A DNA stretch of 64,000 nucleotides, from the NCBI GenBank assembly GCA_025201765.1, contig MU623349.1:248001-312000 (forward strand). The letters are read 5' to 3'. Made by a program: the position numbers and the translations under genes. Of this stretch, positions 22,116 to 35,505 are shown piece by piece. Positions within the stretch are counted from its first letter, which is position 1, and every line of letters begins with the position of its first letter. The DNA is from Daldinia sp. FL1419 (taxonomy: Eukaryota; Ascomycota; Sordariomycetes; Xylariales; Hypoxylaceae). Below the pieces are notes generated by a model. The model had not been told where the DNA came from. It saw only the letters and a program-made list of their open reading frames with translations, and did no database searches.

Positions 22116-25100
22116 GCTTTTTTTCTCTTCTTCTTCTCTTTATCATAACTGTCGCTGGACAAAAGGGGAGTTTTTCGGGATGATCGAGACGGGATGGATT
22201 TTCTCGATTCTTGCGGGAGATGGGGGGGGCGTCCATCATTTCTACATCAGGCGTCGCCTGCGCGTCCTCTCGGGCCATCTGAATAACAAAAAGGATTTAG
22301 CAGCAAAATAGTTTAATAAAAATCCCAATACTCTGTTAATATACTAGAGATAAGGCGCGCGAGTGATGTGTAGCCGCAAGGAACAAGGCGAATTAGTTTT
22401 TGAGGGGGAGATGCTGGCGCTTCTTTAGGCAGAAGTGGTGATGGGGGTGAAGGGATAAATTAGGGAGATTTAAAAACCTGGGGTCAAAAACAGGATTTCT
22501 GATGGGGTATGTGCGCTTGCAAGGGGAGCATGAGGAATTAGGGGGGAAGTAAAAGCGGAAGAGTATATTAAACGGCGCGGCGAGACGGGGCCGTGATGTC
22601 GATCCTGTCCGGTATCGTCTTCGCCTTGCCTTAATATGATCGACCACTCTCGACGTGGACTCAACTACGGACGAGGGAGCGGGTTATGCGGAGCAACACG
22701 GCCTGGTATCAACTACCCACCACTATAATATCGCTATTCCGCCGGTATTTGAATGTATCTGAGTATATTTGAATAATATGAAGGATCACAGCGAGTAATT
22801 GACCGAAGGCACCCATACTTCGTTCTGTTTTTCCCTATTCTTTATTCCCCATTTCCAAATTTGCATTTTCAGCTCTTACCTTTCCCTTCTGTCCTTCTTC
22901 ATCCGTAGATACCCAGCGCCGTCCCGTGTTTTGTGCGATCCACATCCACTGGGGGGGCTAATTACACACCCACCTCACCACGCAGCAAAAGAGGTACACA
23001 ACCGCTTCCGGGTGCAGATGTTTAAAGTCTTGGCAAAGTCACCAAGGTCATACCAAGCCGCAGTGACGGGACCCGTATTCGTTCGGTCGTTCGGGTCCAC
23101 CTAGGTTGTCCCGTAGCCCACGATCCGCGGGATTACCTTGAAGAGGAGGGATGGGGGCCCGCAACGCAAGTCATGCTGACCTGCAACTCTGATCTGACCC
23201 GATGAGTTTCTCGTACGTTTTGTTCTCCTCGTCCGGAAAGCCCGGCCGTTACGGCGATCCAAAATGGCAAGCTTTTTTACTCTTTCGGTTCTCTCTTCGT
23301 ACTTTGGTCGCCTGAACCCCGAAATAGGTAACCTTACATACCTAAGTAGTAGGTTCGGGCCGCGCCGGCCCTCCAGATTACGTGACGGGTCGACGGGGGC
23401 ACTTATGGAACACCTATAGGACTGAGTTGACAGCGACCCAACCTGGACTTTTGAAATTCTCCGATAGCGTGGTTTGCCATTCTTCGGTAGCTTCGCAGGT
23501 GTTTCGGCAGTTGTGTTTCATTATACATATCTTAGGTTAGGTGCCTAGCTAGTGTAGGTTTCTTCTGTGGGAGGGTCCGAGATGTCTGTGAGGTCTTGGG
23601 GTGATATTGCAGGGAGCTAGGCGCGTGATTCCGATTGCTGGTCTCGTAACTTGCGGACTAATGATTCAGTTCCATGCAGGTGGTAAGTAGTAAGCGCAGC
23701 CAACGATGGCTTTTTTTTTTTCTTTTTTTTCTTTTTTTTTTTCCGTTCAATTATTTTATTGTTTTTCTCTCTTTTCCTCAAAGAGGCTATCGCATTGGAG
23801 GAATGTCAGCTGAAAGTGGAAATCTTTGCCGATTTCTCTTGGCATCAAGGTATCCATTGGTTCCAGGCGGCTTTCTTGTAGGTGACATACGAAATCTTGG
23901 GGGCTAGGTTGCTTAAGAGCTTCTAAAGCCTCGAAAGTCTTTTTGCATTAATCATCATCCGTCGATGCATGGAGGTAGACAAGTCAACTGGAGTTATTCC
24001 GAGTGATCCCGAACGCTGATACAGCCTCACGACTCTTTTTCTTCAGGTAAGCTCGGTATTATGAGAGAATTTATTCATTTCACAAAATCTCTTTTAAACC
24101 CGAGTATTCGCGGACTTGTTCCACGGCGTAAGTGGACATCTAGCTTCGAGGACCTATAGGTACAAGGGTTTCTATGTTGTAGTTGATAGACTTGGAGGCT
24201 TAACTACCTACCCAGGTAGGTAGCCCCGGAATCTGGGGTTTTATAAATGGGTGACAGTAGAACCGCGCTAAAAGCTATTAACTACCGTACCTACCTACCT
24301 ACCTAGTAATTTAATTAGTCCAAGTTGTTATATATAACGAAAATAACCTCACTTACCACTAGAAACACCACTATAACAACCATAGTATATTAATTGAAAG
24401 CCACATCAGGATAGCCTCTACTAACGCTTCTTTTTGCCAGGCATGCTTGGGTAACCATATGTATGGCGCTAAGAAGGTTGGATTGATTGAAATTTCGAAA
24501 AAATATCGATAAAAGTATGATATTGAGGGTAAGGTCTCGTTGTAGAGAGCATGGTGTGTTACTGTGTAAAAATGATAAATGCTGGTATTTTTGGCACAGG
24601 CAAATTTACATTTTCTCAATTTCTGATTGGACGTAATTTTCAGCGCGTTCCACTGTGCCACTGTCGCCCCTCGGGGGATGCTACTAAATAGACTGCTTAG
24701 CATATGTGTGCGTCATTACTCGTATACGATCTCTCTTGGGGATACCTACGCGTAAATGACGTTTTTAATTAAATTTGTAACGTAACTCCTTTTTTACATA
24801 TTTAAAGTTGCATTTCGAAGATATACTTTCTGATACCGCTGAAGCCACTGACACTGCCCGGCCTACATACCTACCTACCTAGGTATCTAGGTACATACCT
24901 CATAAACAATTCTTCGATTTCCTAAAGCGGTAAGTGGGTTAGATACTGTAGCTCGGGATGAGCTCCGGGGCACTCCGGTAGGTGGGGATTGGGGATTCTT
25001 TCGAGCACATCGAATTCCCAATAATGCCTAACTAGCTGAAAATGTAGCTACTTACATGAAGTTACTGGCATGTACGAAATACTCTATAGAGCCGCGGGAA

Positions 25101-25815
25101 CTTGTCTTACCTATCGGACGTGAGGAAAATTCGATTATGCAGTTGAAAACGCGTGTTATGTGCTTCCTTTGTAGGCGCGCTTTTATACTCACGGTATAGG
25201 GTACGGTTGGAATAAATCCTATTATTTGATTGGCTCAACGAATATATAGGCAATAGGGTGCAGGGGCCACATCGCTTGTGTGTAATTTGGGCTTCATACG
25301 GATCCGTACATAAAACTTGTTTTCTTACCCCTTTTTTAATAAAATATTCATAAGTAGTATAATAAATCCCTTCAAGGGTTTTAACGTAGTATTCCACCCC
25401 CCACCTAAGAAAAACCTAAGAAAAATAACTTAAAGGCTTTGGAGGAATTCGGGGGAATTGGGCACCGATCTTTACCACATTACACGTTTGTGTGGTTACA
25501 GTGATCGATGGAATTATTCTTATTATCTTGATGTGATCGTGATCTGCGCCTGCTACTGTAACCGACAATGTAGCGCCGCTCTCATATTCTCATTCATATT
25601 CTCATATGCCTACCTATGTATCCGTCTCGAAGTCGATGACGGATCTTCAATGACAGGGGGTATAACCAGTTTGTCCTCCTAGCTCCGTCTGAACCTGTTC
25701 GTACTTGTTCGTACCTGGGCCTTTCCCATCTAAACGTCAATATAGTTACCTCGATATAGTACCTGCTAAAATATCTGCGAATGTGTGTCTCGCCCTACGC
25801 GCCCTGCGTAAGGCA
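22116..25815. other. 3.7-kb spacer inside the cluster
   Basis: I could find no convincing gene here. It includes poly-T/CT stretches (about 23709-23770) and several CCTA/TAGG runs (24203-24222, 24289-24305, 24866-24890). Two adjacent GGATT pentamers lie at 24986-24997 and AT-rich sequence follows. An 84-codon and a 110-codon frame on the minus strand have no recognised homology. Confidence 0.5.
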
Positions 25816-26591
25816 TCAGTTCGGAGGCGGGAATCCGGCCGCTCCTGAGTCGTCCATGGCGCCCGCGCCCCAGTCCACCGCCTGCCAATGAATATCTTGG
25901 GTGGCTGCCGCTGCTGCAGCTGCTAAGCGGGGATTACCTAGGACTGCAAGTCGGCTGGGACGTGGTCGACCATTGGAATATCGACGGATTCTGTTGCAGC
26001 TCTGCTTGGCCAGGTGTGTATCTCTGGCAGAGTTACGGGTGAAAATCGCCCCGCATAGAGGACAGACACCCTTGGTGCTGGCCCCTGACCTTTCCTTTAC
26101 GTGCCTCACGAAGTTGCTCTTGGACGAGAACTCGCGCCCGTTGCAACCATGCTCCCAACACCGATGTTTTCCATTCCGATCCATTGACTGGTCGTCCACG
26201 CTCTGACTACCTAGGAAATCCGACATTCCGCTGCTTAGTTTGTCCAGAGCATTTGGATAGGGATCTATTGAAGCCATATTGCCTGATATGTGTTGTATAG
26301 ATGCTACTGGTATTTCGTCCCCATTGATACGATTCCGTGAAGTATCTGTGTCGTCGATCCAGTAGAGACTGTAAAATACAGATTAGATAAATATTTTAAA
26401 GCACAGTCTATGGCGTCAGCTTGCCTTTTTTGAGACAGCTCGTCGAATATAGCGGAGCCATCCATGATGGGATCCACGAAACCGGCAAAGTCAGACGACG
26501 TCGTGGCTGTCGAGCCGTAGTAGTCTGCATGTTCGACGTGGCTGTGAGATATTCTGCTCTTCGAGCTATGTGCATGCTTCTGTCTCGCCAT
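25816..26591 (-). CDS. C2H2-type zinc-finger protein, probable cluster transcription factor
   Basis: A small nuclear-type zinc-finger protein, 239 aa, in two exons: 26425-26591 and 25816-26368. The 56-nt intron begins with GC (GCAAGC) rather than GT and ends TTACAG, with a TCTAAT branch. Splicing it joins two frames exactly (SQK then SLYWIDDTD), so I accept the non-canonical donor. The fingers lie at about residues 130-185: [20 protein letters not shown] followed by [23 protein letters not shown], the second of CCHC style. A basic NGRPRPSR segment and an Ala-rich tail follow. The gene sits between the two divergent biosynthetic pairs, the usual place for a pathway-specific regulator. The candidate target is the repeated GGATT/AATCC pentamer found in both core promoters. 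Regulation of the cluster is inferred from position. Confidence 0.8.
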
Positions 26592-28465
26592 GGTGGTGTT
26601 GATGAAGAAGAATTATAAGAACCAGTAAGCATGAGGTAGTCGTAGATGATGTTCAAGAAGTTCTGCTACGCTACTGTGACTAGGGGTAGTTCCTAATAAT
26701 TGGATCTTGGTAGCGAAGAGAGGCTTACTTTAGACCCTTCGTAGTCTGAGGTGGTCGTCTTACCCGCCAGGCCGGATATTAAATACTTCTGAGATATTAA
26801 ATACCCTGAACCATCTATCCGGCTGGAGTCCACTACTAACCGAAGACAATGTATCTTATCACGGGAGTCTGGTAAAATGTCAGGCTCATCGGACTCTAAT
26901 ACCAGTAATCCAGACCCCCAATCAATAGATCGCTGACTACCTACCGAGTTGACAAATCAGGAACAGCTCAGAATCGAACGTCTTTCTGGTCTGACATAGG
27001 TTTCAGCGAACCTTTGCGGTCCCTGGGGAAGAGCTTTGCAGCAATTCAAGAACACGGGAGCCGGTCTAGAACATATGTAGCACTTGGGACGTCGGGGTCG
27101 GTCCTTTTTCCACACAGCTCATAGCAAGCCCCATGATTACCATTGCTGCTATGCGATAAGGGGGCTTCATCGATGAAGTGGTGGGTCTCCAACAACCCCA
27201 GACCAGCCTCACTGCAGTGTCAGACTCCGGGATTCGACTTACACTCGCTCCCGCATCAAATCTAGGCCCGGTTAGATCCACAAAGGACGGGCATCTCTCA
27301 CCTATTATCCTTTGGGGACGTCTCTATCCAGATATCTCTCAAGGGCCTCCCAGTCTAGCTGCGGTACAATGCTCTTTGTTGGTACCGTCTAGTAACGTGA
27401 CTTTGATGCAGGCTCGTCGGTTAAAGTCAACCTTGTCACAGTTATAGACTGGGCTAGCCAACAAAATCTTGATAAAACCGTTGAAACGTTAACGGGGCGG
27501 AACGTAAAAAAAGAAATCTGACTACGTATGTGGTTTTCTCTAGCTTGCATTTCTGCAAAGTTAAGATAAGCACACCTATGTAATAGTAAAAAATCAAGCC
27601 ATTTTTTTCCGTATGTAGTAGTATGACCCGGTGACGTTTCCACGACGGCTATACAGTGCCAAAGTACGAAGAGCCACTAGTTCGAGATAAAGAAACACCA
27701 TAAGATTTTAAAATAACGTTAGAAGCGGACTAGAAATACTAGAGCCCAAGGATGAATCAGCCTATAAGACTTGGGGCAGAAAATCTTTTTCAGACATTAT
27801 TTATTTTTAGGAACCCTTGTACTATAGCCACCTTAAGTTGTCGGCATATTAACTTATCAAACATCTATTATAATCTGGCCTTAGGTTTTACTAGGGGTTG
27901 ATTATACACGATGTTACACGTGAGGCTATACGTGAAGCTGTCCATGAAAAACACCTAAAACCTCCCATGCCGGTCAATTTGACATATCGCGGGGAACACG
28001 TTGTTTAATCAAAAATTCAAACTAGGGACAAAGTAAACACAAGTCCCAAAAGGGTATCCAGCGAGAGCTGATAGCCGTATTCGCTCAACGGCGCGACCAT
28101 GCTGCGGCCAGGCCACGCATATCACATCTTCTCGACGTCGCGACAACCCTCCGGGACCCAACCACCGAGTCAAGTGACGCGGCACATCATGCATTCTGCA
28201 TAACCCATGCGAGGGGGGGTCCCGTCGTAACTTCGCTTAGAAAAAAAAAAAAAAAAAAAAAAAAAGCACGGGAGAGAGAGCGAGAAGCGAGAAACTTCGG
28301 GATACAACTTCTAATTATATCGTTGACAGCGGACACGAATTTTCCTAATTGGATAACTTCTAATGCAGACCCCAATGAGACGCCTCTTAACGCCGGTTTC
28401 CGAGATACACCACCCTCTTCCCTTTCCGCATTCCCCATTATTATACCCATCACGATATCCCGTAA
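26592..28465. other. Spacer between C2H2 gene and 3' end of FAS beta
   Basis: This is 1.9 kb without a recognisable gene. Several broken open frames occur (for example around 27066-27281 minus and 27178-27447 plus), none matching a family I know. A pure A25 tract lies at 28241-28265, about 200 bp beyond the FAS beta stop codon. Confidence 0.5.
28241..28265. repeat. Homopolymeric A25 tract
   Basis: Twenty-five consecutive A residues on the plus strand, downstream of the FAS beta gene, which reads the other way. It could be a low-complexity expansion or a scar of a polyadenylated insertion. No target-site duplication was identified. Confidence 0.9.
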
Positions 28466-31400
28466 TTACTCCCAACCTTCTAGAACCTTACCGATGCGAG
28501 GGGATTGGGTCATGCTATGTACATATTCAAAGTAATCCCTTGTAAGTTCGAATGGTCTGGCCGTCAAGTTTGGTACGTACTTCCCAACGAGTTGCTCCGG
28601 GTCGATACTCTTCTCTTTGAGGTTCTTGAGTAAGAATGTGCGGAACGATTGGACTCCGGGTCGTAGGTATGAACTGTGAAACGGGACATCGATGCCCCGG
28701 AGCGGCACTGTAGCTCGGCCTCGAGTTAGTTCCAATGGTGTAGGCTTGGCTCGTGAGTGCCGGTCCGCCTCTTCGATCACTCTGACGAGGAGATTATGAT
28801 TGTCTTCCGACTCGAGATGGCGCACATCCACATTGCGCCTTTTGATGCCGTCCATAACGCCTCCTAGGACGTCAAGACTACGTAGATCACCCGCGCACAC
28901 GTATTGCATGTTACGGATGTTGTAGTTGACGATCTCCAGAAATGAACCCGTGACGTTGCCAATCAACTTCACTACGTGTTTGAGGGCTTGCTCGCTGAAC
29001 CGTGTGCTAACCCGCGACGGGTCAACCGCGCACATGGAGTAGTTCGAGCGGCCGGCTTCGTCTCTTTCAACGGCAACTTGCATGCATAAGCCACGGTAGA
29101 ACACCACCGATACTAGCGTCTCGACCGGCATAACCTTGGCGATTGATGCGAGGGCGCTGTATTCACCCAGAGAATGTCCTGCGAAAACGCTGTCCTTCTG
29201 GATGGCGCCTTGAGCTTGTAGATCTTCAAAGACCGCCATTTGCATGAGTGTGAGTGCTGGCTGCGTGAACTGCGTCGCTGAGAGAAGCCCGGCCGGAGAG
29301 CGGAATGTATAGGACGTAGTATATTCCGATATAGTCTTGAAGACCTTTTCTTGTTGGGGGCTACCGTCTGCAGCGGGCTCGAGGCTTTGGCAGGTCATGG
29401 CCATGTAGTTTTGTCGGATGGCTTTTCCTTTAGCGCCGCCGAAATACACCGTAAGTTCTTTTGGGTCGTTACGGACGATATCAAGAATGGAGAAGCCTAT
29501 ATTGCAAGTTAGTACTGAGTATCATTGGGTCCGTATTGAAAGGTAAGACAAACCGAATGTGTCAAGGAAGTGTTTGTCGGCACGATCCCAGACGTCTCTA
29601 GCCACCGCGCTCTTCTCGTATAGTTCCATGCCCATTCCTTTCTCCTGAGAACCTTGACCGGTGAAGATATATGCAGATGTGGGCTGCTCAATGATGGCTT
29701 CTCCGACTAATACCTTTTCTCTAGATTCGTCGCTCTTGACTACCTCGATTTGAATAATCATGCGACCGGATATCATGCCAACATGGTGTAGTTGAACCTC
29801 GAGCCGATCACCAGGGAGCACCATCCCGACAAACTTGACATTATAGTCACGCATCCTGTGGGTGCTATTCTCAGTTGCCCACGTCTCAACTAGGCTCCTG
29901 ACCGCTCCGCTCGTATACATGCCATGAGTTATAGTGCCCGGTAAATTGACGTATTTGGAGAAGACTCGTGAAACATGCACGGGATTGAAGTCCCCTGATA
30001 CACGAGCATAATTCTCGTTAGATACGGGTGCTTCGATCTCCAGTGGAGCTTTACTATAGTTATTCCGTATTGGAATGGGGTGCTTGAAGTAAACAGGTTG
30101 ATCGAGCGTGATCCCGTTCCGAGCAAGATACTCCAAGACCGGGTTACCGCGCGAAGGCCCATCGGAGACGTAATTCACCGTGCCAACACGGACTAGTTCT
30201 TTAGTAGTCGGGATCTCCACCTCCACCGCGCCGGTAGTTTCGACGGAGGAGAATACGACCTTGTCGCTGAATCGGGTCGAGGTGTGTAGCTTGAATACGA
30301 CGTTACGGCCTAATAGAAGATCGTCGGCATCTCCTTCTAACTTAAGCCACTTCTTGGCTTTCATCACGGCAACCTCTTTGGGGCTCTTGAGTGCTACTCT
30401 GACTTGAGGCTCGGCTTTGCGCTGGAACGTCTTCTTGTAGTCGGCGAAGACACCGCGGTAGAAGAATTGCGACGTCACTTCCATCACCGGGTTTCCACCA
30501 TCACGCGTAATAGTACCGCAAACCTCGACCATTTGGCCCGAGTCTTGGTTGATAATAGCGGTGATCTCAGAAGATGCGCTCAGGGTGTCCCCTTTTTTGA
30601 ATGGCGATGCGCCAGGGATCATACGAAAACGGTTAGATAAATGGACGAGTTTCAGTAAGTCACCATCAACAGCGTGGAATAGGGGTTCCATGAGAGCCTT
30701 CCAGCCAACAATAATGGCGAAGTCCATAGGCGCAAGAAGATCTCTGCCCGGCCGTTGGATGTAAGCCTCAGCGGTATTGCCGACAGCACGTGCGAATTCA
30801 CGTATAGCAGTACTAGAGACGGTAGTTTTACCACCATCCCAGGGTTTGATATGGGACATTGCCGCGTCGAGGCGGATATCGGGTCTATCGGTACCAAACC
30901 AAAGCTTATAGTAAAAGTCTTTGATGCGTTCATCCCGAGAAGTCATCTCTTCCCGGATAGGGGCGTACCCTGCCTCTGGGTGGTAAGTAAATAGAAGTGG
31001 GAGTACGACGGGACTTCCAAGTGCGGTTCGGTGCTCGATGAGATGCAACGGAATGGTGTTGCTAGACAGAGGGCCAATTTTCATTGTCGGTAACTGTTTT
31101 CCGCCAACGTTTTCCTCGACCGTAATCACGGTCTTCTCTGAATTGTCTGGGTGGGCTATGTGCACGACCATCCCACGAGACGGTGCGAGAAGACGGCGCA
31201 ATGGGTTCGCTTCGAGGCGATACCCCTGGACGAAGATATCCGTGATGAATAAGGCACGACGCCAAGTAACCTCGTCACCTGCAAGTAATTGTATCCACTC
31301 AGCTTCGTTTGGAAGAGTTTTTCCAGGGATGAAAAGTCTCATTTCGTTCCTAGTCTCAGAAATAGCGACCCCCCCAAGTATTAAACGAGCATCTTGTATG

Positions 31401-34400
31401 GAATCCGTAATTTTATTCCCAAAGTATTCAGTGGTTGGTATTTTTCCCTCGTCACCATTGTAGAGATCTCGTGCTAGTAATCTCACATGGCCTTCGTGAA
31501 CGTGATCGAGAATTTCCTTGATTGACTCTTCGGTGGTAGTGGAGTGCTTGGCAGCAACGGGTCCGTGAAGGATACACACCCTGCCTACGTCCTGGTTGAC
31601 TACTGCGTCAAGATCCTCAGATTGCCACAACGAGTCTTTCTTAAACCACACTTCAAGGTCTTCATCTAGGCATGGGATGAACGGCACCGGCTTTTGACCC
31701 GGGCGTTTACAAAGGCTTAAGAAATGTAGGCAGTCCTGAGAGTTCATAAGCTGTGTAGCTGCTAAGGGGTAAATTGTGAGCAGCTTGTCGATGATAAATG
31801 ACGGATAGTCGAGCTCTTCGTGCGTTCGTATAGCTTGGACATTAGCTGTATTTGAGTGCGTAGCAAGGCGTTGCTCAACAAAGCTGACGAAGTCTCCTGT
31901 CAACTTAGCGAGAGACTTATCAATCCATCTCTTTTGATGTTTGATGAACATAAGGTCAATCATTCTAGAAATAACTTCGGCATATGTCATCTCGTGGAGG
32001 TCAACGGCTTGCCCGGATGTTTTGAGACCGAACCATGGCTTCTGGAAGTCGGCATTCAAACGTCGAATAATATACTCGCGAGTATCCTTTTTCCTTAGTT
32101 CTAGGAGACGCTTATCCTTAGGTAAACTAAAGATTTTATGGTCCATTTCGGCCCAAAATATGACTCCGCGCGTAGCGAGTTTGTGAATAGGCTCTCCCAT
32201 TTCGGATCTGACGGTGATGATCCCGCCTCCGCCAGCGGGCTTCTGGTATGTCTTCTCCCACTCCTGGTCGTCAAGACCGTGGGCACCAACGATAGCTTGC
32301 TTTGCTCCCTTAGACGTATGTGCCTCCTTGGCAACCATGCATCGGCTTCCGAGAAGCACTCCATCGAACGGCATAAGCGGGAGGCCCGATTTCTTAGCCC
32401 AGGAGCCGTTTAAATAGGGGTAAGTATCATCCGCACCGCCAAACCCAGAGCCCGCCACAAGCACAATATTGGAACAGCGCCGGATTTTGCTATACATCTC
32501 TAGGATCGGCTCGTGAAAATCTTCGCAAGAGTGGTGTCCACCACCGCGACCACCAGTCCATTGAAGTATTATTGGAAATCCCGGATTGTCCTGGGCAATC
32601 TTTACCACCTGCTGTATGGCTTGAACGGAACCAGGTTTGAACCCAATTTGCCTGATACCGAGCGTGCGAATATACTCGTTGGCGATTTCGAGTGATGGGA
32701 CACCAGCGCCGATGGTAAGTCCCTTGATTGGTAACCCTTTCGCACATAGATCGCGTACAAGTGGGATCTGCCAAGCAATTGCTTTAGGACTGGCATAAAT
32801 GACATTCAGCACGATACCACGGCCAGGAGGTGTCGCCTTTGAAATTTTCGTGATTGAATCGGTCAAACTGTTTGCGTCGTAATAGCCGCCGCATGCGAGC
32901 TCGACTTCGTACCCGGCCCTCATAGCCGCAACCACAAAATCCCAGTGAACTGTTGTAGGGGTCATTCCGGCCACCATCACCGGCGGAAGACCGAACAGCC
33001 TGCTCATCTTGGTATCAACGAATGTTCGCCCAGCAGAAGTCTTGATTAGTTTTGGGCCGTATTTCTCAGCCCAATTCGTGCCATATGTTAGATCTGATTT
33101 CCTTCGGGCAAAGATTTCGTGTTTACACCCAATCTCAGGGTGCGTCGGGTTTGTAATATTGGTCGCAAGGATGACGCGGGCCCCAGTGCCGTCTTTGATG
33201 CGGCTTGTAAGGCCTGCGACACCTGCACTTCGTCCAGGGCCAAAATCCAGTATGTGTGTTGCGTCAGGCATCGCGATGGACTCGTCCCAGTGCACCGGAT
33301 CTTGACAGATCATTTTAACGAGAGAGGGTACGATGTTGTCTACCCCCTGCAGTTCATTACGAATGTCTTTCCCGCTGAAGGTCGAGTAAACTGGGATAGC
33401 GAGCTCGTTAGGAGATATGTCCGTCCCCCTCAAGTCTTGTTGGAGGGCCTCTATAGCCGGTCGTAGGTAAGGGCTATGGAATGGGGCAGTTATCGGAAGA
33501 AATCGATTCACAAGGTTTAATTTTCTTTGGCTGAATGGTATGCGAGACTCGTCCAAATTCTCACTCGCTTTCACCCGGCGTAGTTGCTTATTGAGCCCAT
33601 ATAATGCCATCGGCGGACCAGCAACCACAAAATTCTTTGCGCCATTTACTAAGGCTATAACGATATGACGGTCCTCTTGAAGTGCTCCGTTCACTCTGGA
33701 AATATGATTCTCGAGGGTCTCTCGGGCCATACCTCTGATAGAGAGGGCGGCAGTAGGTTCTCCCTCTCCGTGTGCTACCGAGTCCTCTAGAGCACTTGGT
33801 GGGATAGAGGGGAGTGGATACGCCTCCTGACTGCGAACGCCAATCCAAAATAGTATCGTTAAGGCCTTCTTTCCCTGCGTCTCAAAACTCTGCCAATCCG
33901 CGGATGCTGCGATTATGGCAGCGAGGATGATGCCTTGAGAATGACCCGTCGTACCCGAAAGACGATTCCTCATACCACCGGGATGCGTCCCGAGAGAAGA
34001 AGTTGTGACGATATAATGAAGAATTTGTAGTAGACCAATGAGAGGAAAGCTCACGGGCGCCGAAACGAGGTAATCATAATCTGGTTGGGAGTCGGGTTGT
34101 TCCAGCCAGCGCATGATATCTAAACCATGGGCGAAGGCCTGGGAAGCTCTTACATCGTGTGAGAGGCGCTCGAGAAAACGCGCAGCAGGGACTAAAAATC
34201 GCCTTGTAAGTGCCGGATACGTATCGTAGACATCTCGTAGCTCGTCAAGATAGGTTTTCGTATTTCCCTGGCCGCCGAATACTGCATACACACGGGCGGT
34301 GCCTTTAAGAGCCGCACGCATGAGAGCTGACTCTGGTGCACCTGTAGGTCTTCTAAGCGCTCCCACGGCGAGGTAATATGATCGTATTACTTTAACTTTG

Positions 34401-34837
34401 TCAACTTCATCCGGAAGCGTTGCGACGAATGCGTGGACTTCTTCGCCGTGTAGTATCTCCCTTTCGAACGACTGAAGGGCGAAATTAAGTACTTCCCTGT
34501 CGAAACTGGGATCTATATGCGTTTCTATTTCCTTGGCGATAAAGCGAAGGAACTCTGAGACGAGCTCGATAATAGATGATGAACTAGAGTCTTCATTTTC
34601 TCGTTTGTTCGGGTTGGTAAGTGTTTTGAGAAATCTATCTCTCAATTGAGTCGCGTTGGCGTATAAGAATGTGGGTATTATAAAGGTATGCTCAAGGGTA
34701 TTGCTGATTAGCGTGAGCGGTTGTGATTGAGATCCCGTCTCAGGTTCTGGTGTGAAGATTTCCGGACCCGAGTCCGATCCATCTAAGTCTATCATCGTCG
34801 TGGTCATGACCTGGATTTCCTGTTTGCTCGTTGGCAT
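28466..34837 (-). CDS. Fungal fatty acid synthase beta subunit (AT-ER-DH-MPT), secondary-metabolism type
   Basis: This is the beta chain of a type I fungal fatty acid synthase (alpha6beta6), cytosolic. Exons are 29554-34837 and 28466-29496 (2,104 aa); the 57-nt intron has a perfect TACTAAC branch point, and removal joins DTFG to FSILDIVRNDP. Domain order fits the family. The acetyltransferase has GHSQG, catalytic Ser about residue 300. The enoyl reductase region contains FGLPPVMVAGMTPTTVHWDF and a GGRGGGHHS flavin-binding stretch. The dehydratase and MaoC-like hot-dog region contains SGDFNPVHVSRVFSK and GTITHGMYTS. The malonyl/palmitoyl transferase begins YIFTGQGSQEKGMGMELY, with GHSLGEYSA (Ser about 1868). 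Length is normal for a beta subunit. It is divergent from the alpha-subunit gene, a layout common to secondary-metabolism FAS pairs, and near a citrate synthase-like gene. It probably makes a short or medium acyl starter rather than palmitate. Confidence 0.96.
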
Positions 34838-35505
34838 CGATTCGTTTGGAGTCTAGCGATATATCATATAAAGGGTCTGGCTGGATAGGCGTAGAATATT
34901 TCAGATGGATGCAAACCAGAGTGAATGAGTAAAAGTCTGCCTTTACTTAGTGAATCCGGGTATCAATATTCAAGTCCAATATGAATGTTCGGGAGACGGT
35001 AAGAATACGAATAATTGAGCTTGTCCGCGAGAAGCTTATACTATTCGTATATCAAGAAAAAGGAGAGAGCCTAGAAATAGCCAAGTGCTTCGTCGAATTC
35101 TGCCAAGCGATAACTGAAAATGGCCTAAAAGGCCAGGCCTGTTAATCACTGGAATGCGGGATTACGGGAGGATTGTAGCACTAAAGCGCCATAGTTTAGG
35201 GAGTTTTCGTCAATGTAACTGGAATAAGGGATTGAAGGATTCGGGGATTCAGGGAATTGGGGATGTTGGGACAATAGGCCTAGAGTGAATAGAACTTCGA
35301 TTTGAATACCTTGAATAGCAGCATAATTACCTGGTATCATAAAGAAGTAGACTAGTTTCTTCGTAGGGAGTTCAATTATACACATTTTCCTCGTCGCATT
35401 TCTCGTTGTTCGACGAGACCCGGTATTGACTCCGCGCGTGAGATATATACTCGAGTTGATCCATATAGACCAGCGCCGACGACGTCAATAACGAAGCTCG
35501 TCAAG
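34838..35505. promoter_or_regulatory. Bidirectional promoter of FAS beta and FAS alpha
   Basis: A 668-bp head-to-head spacer. Between 35158 and 35249 it carries five GGATT pentamers (starting 35159, 35170, 35229, 35237, 35245) plus GGGGAT just after. The reverse complement AATCC is clustered in the citrate synthase/CmcJ promoter. A common regulator acting on both divergent pairs is the simplest explanation. Confidence 0.6.

Noticed and set aside
22051..22278. 75-codon minus frame with ATG overlapping the 3' end of the CmcJ-like gene
   Set aside because: Largely antisense to a real exon, with no upstream or downstream exons that extend it and no family similarity.
24371..24703. 110-codon minus frame whose start contains GTGGCACAGTGGAACGCG, like a tRNA A-box (possible SINE or tRNA)
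   Set aside because: No B-box or cloverleaf with paired acceptor and T arms could be found downstream, and the peptide resembles nothing; treated as chance.
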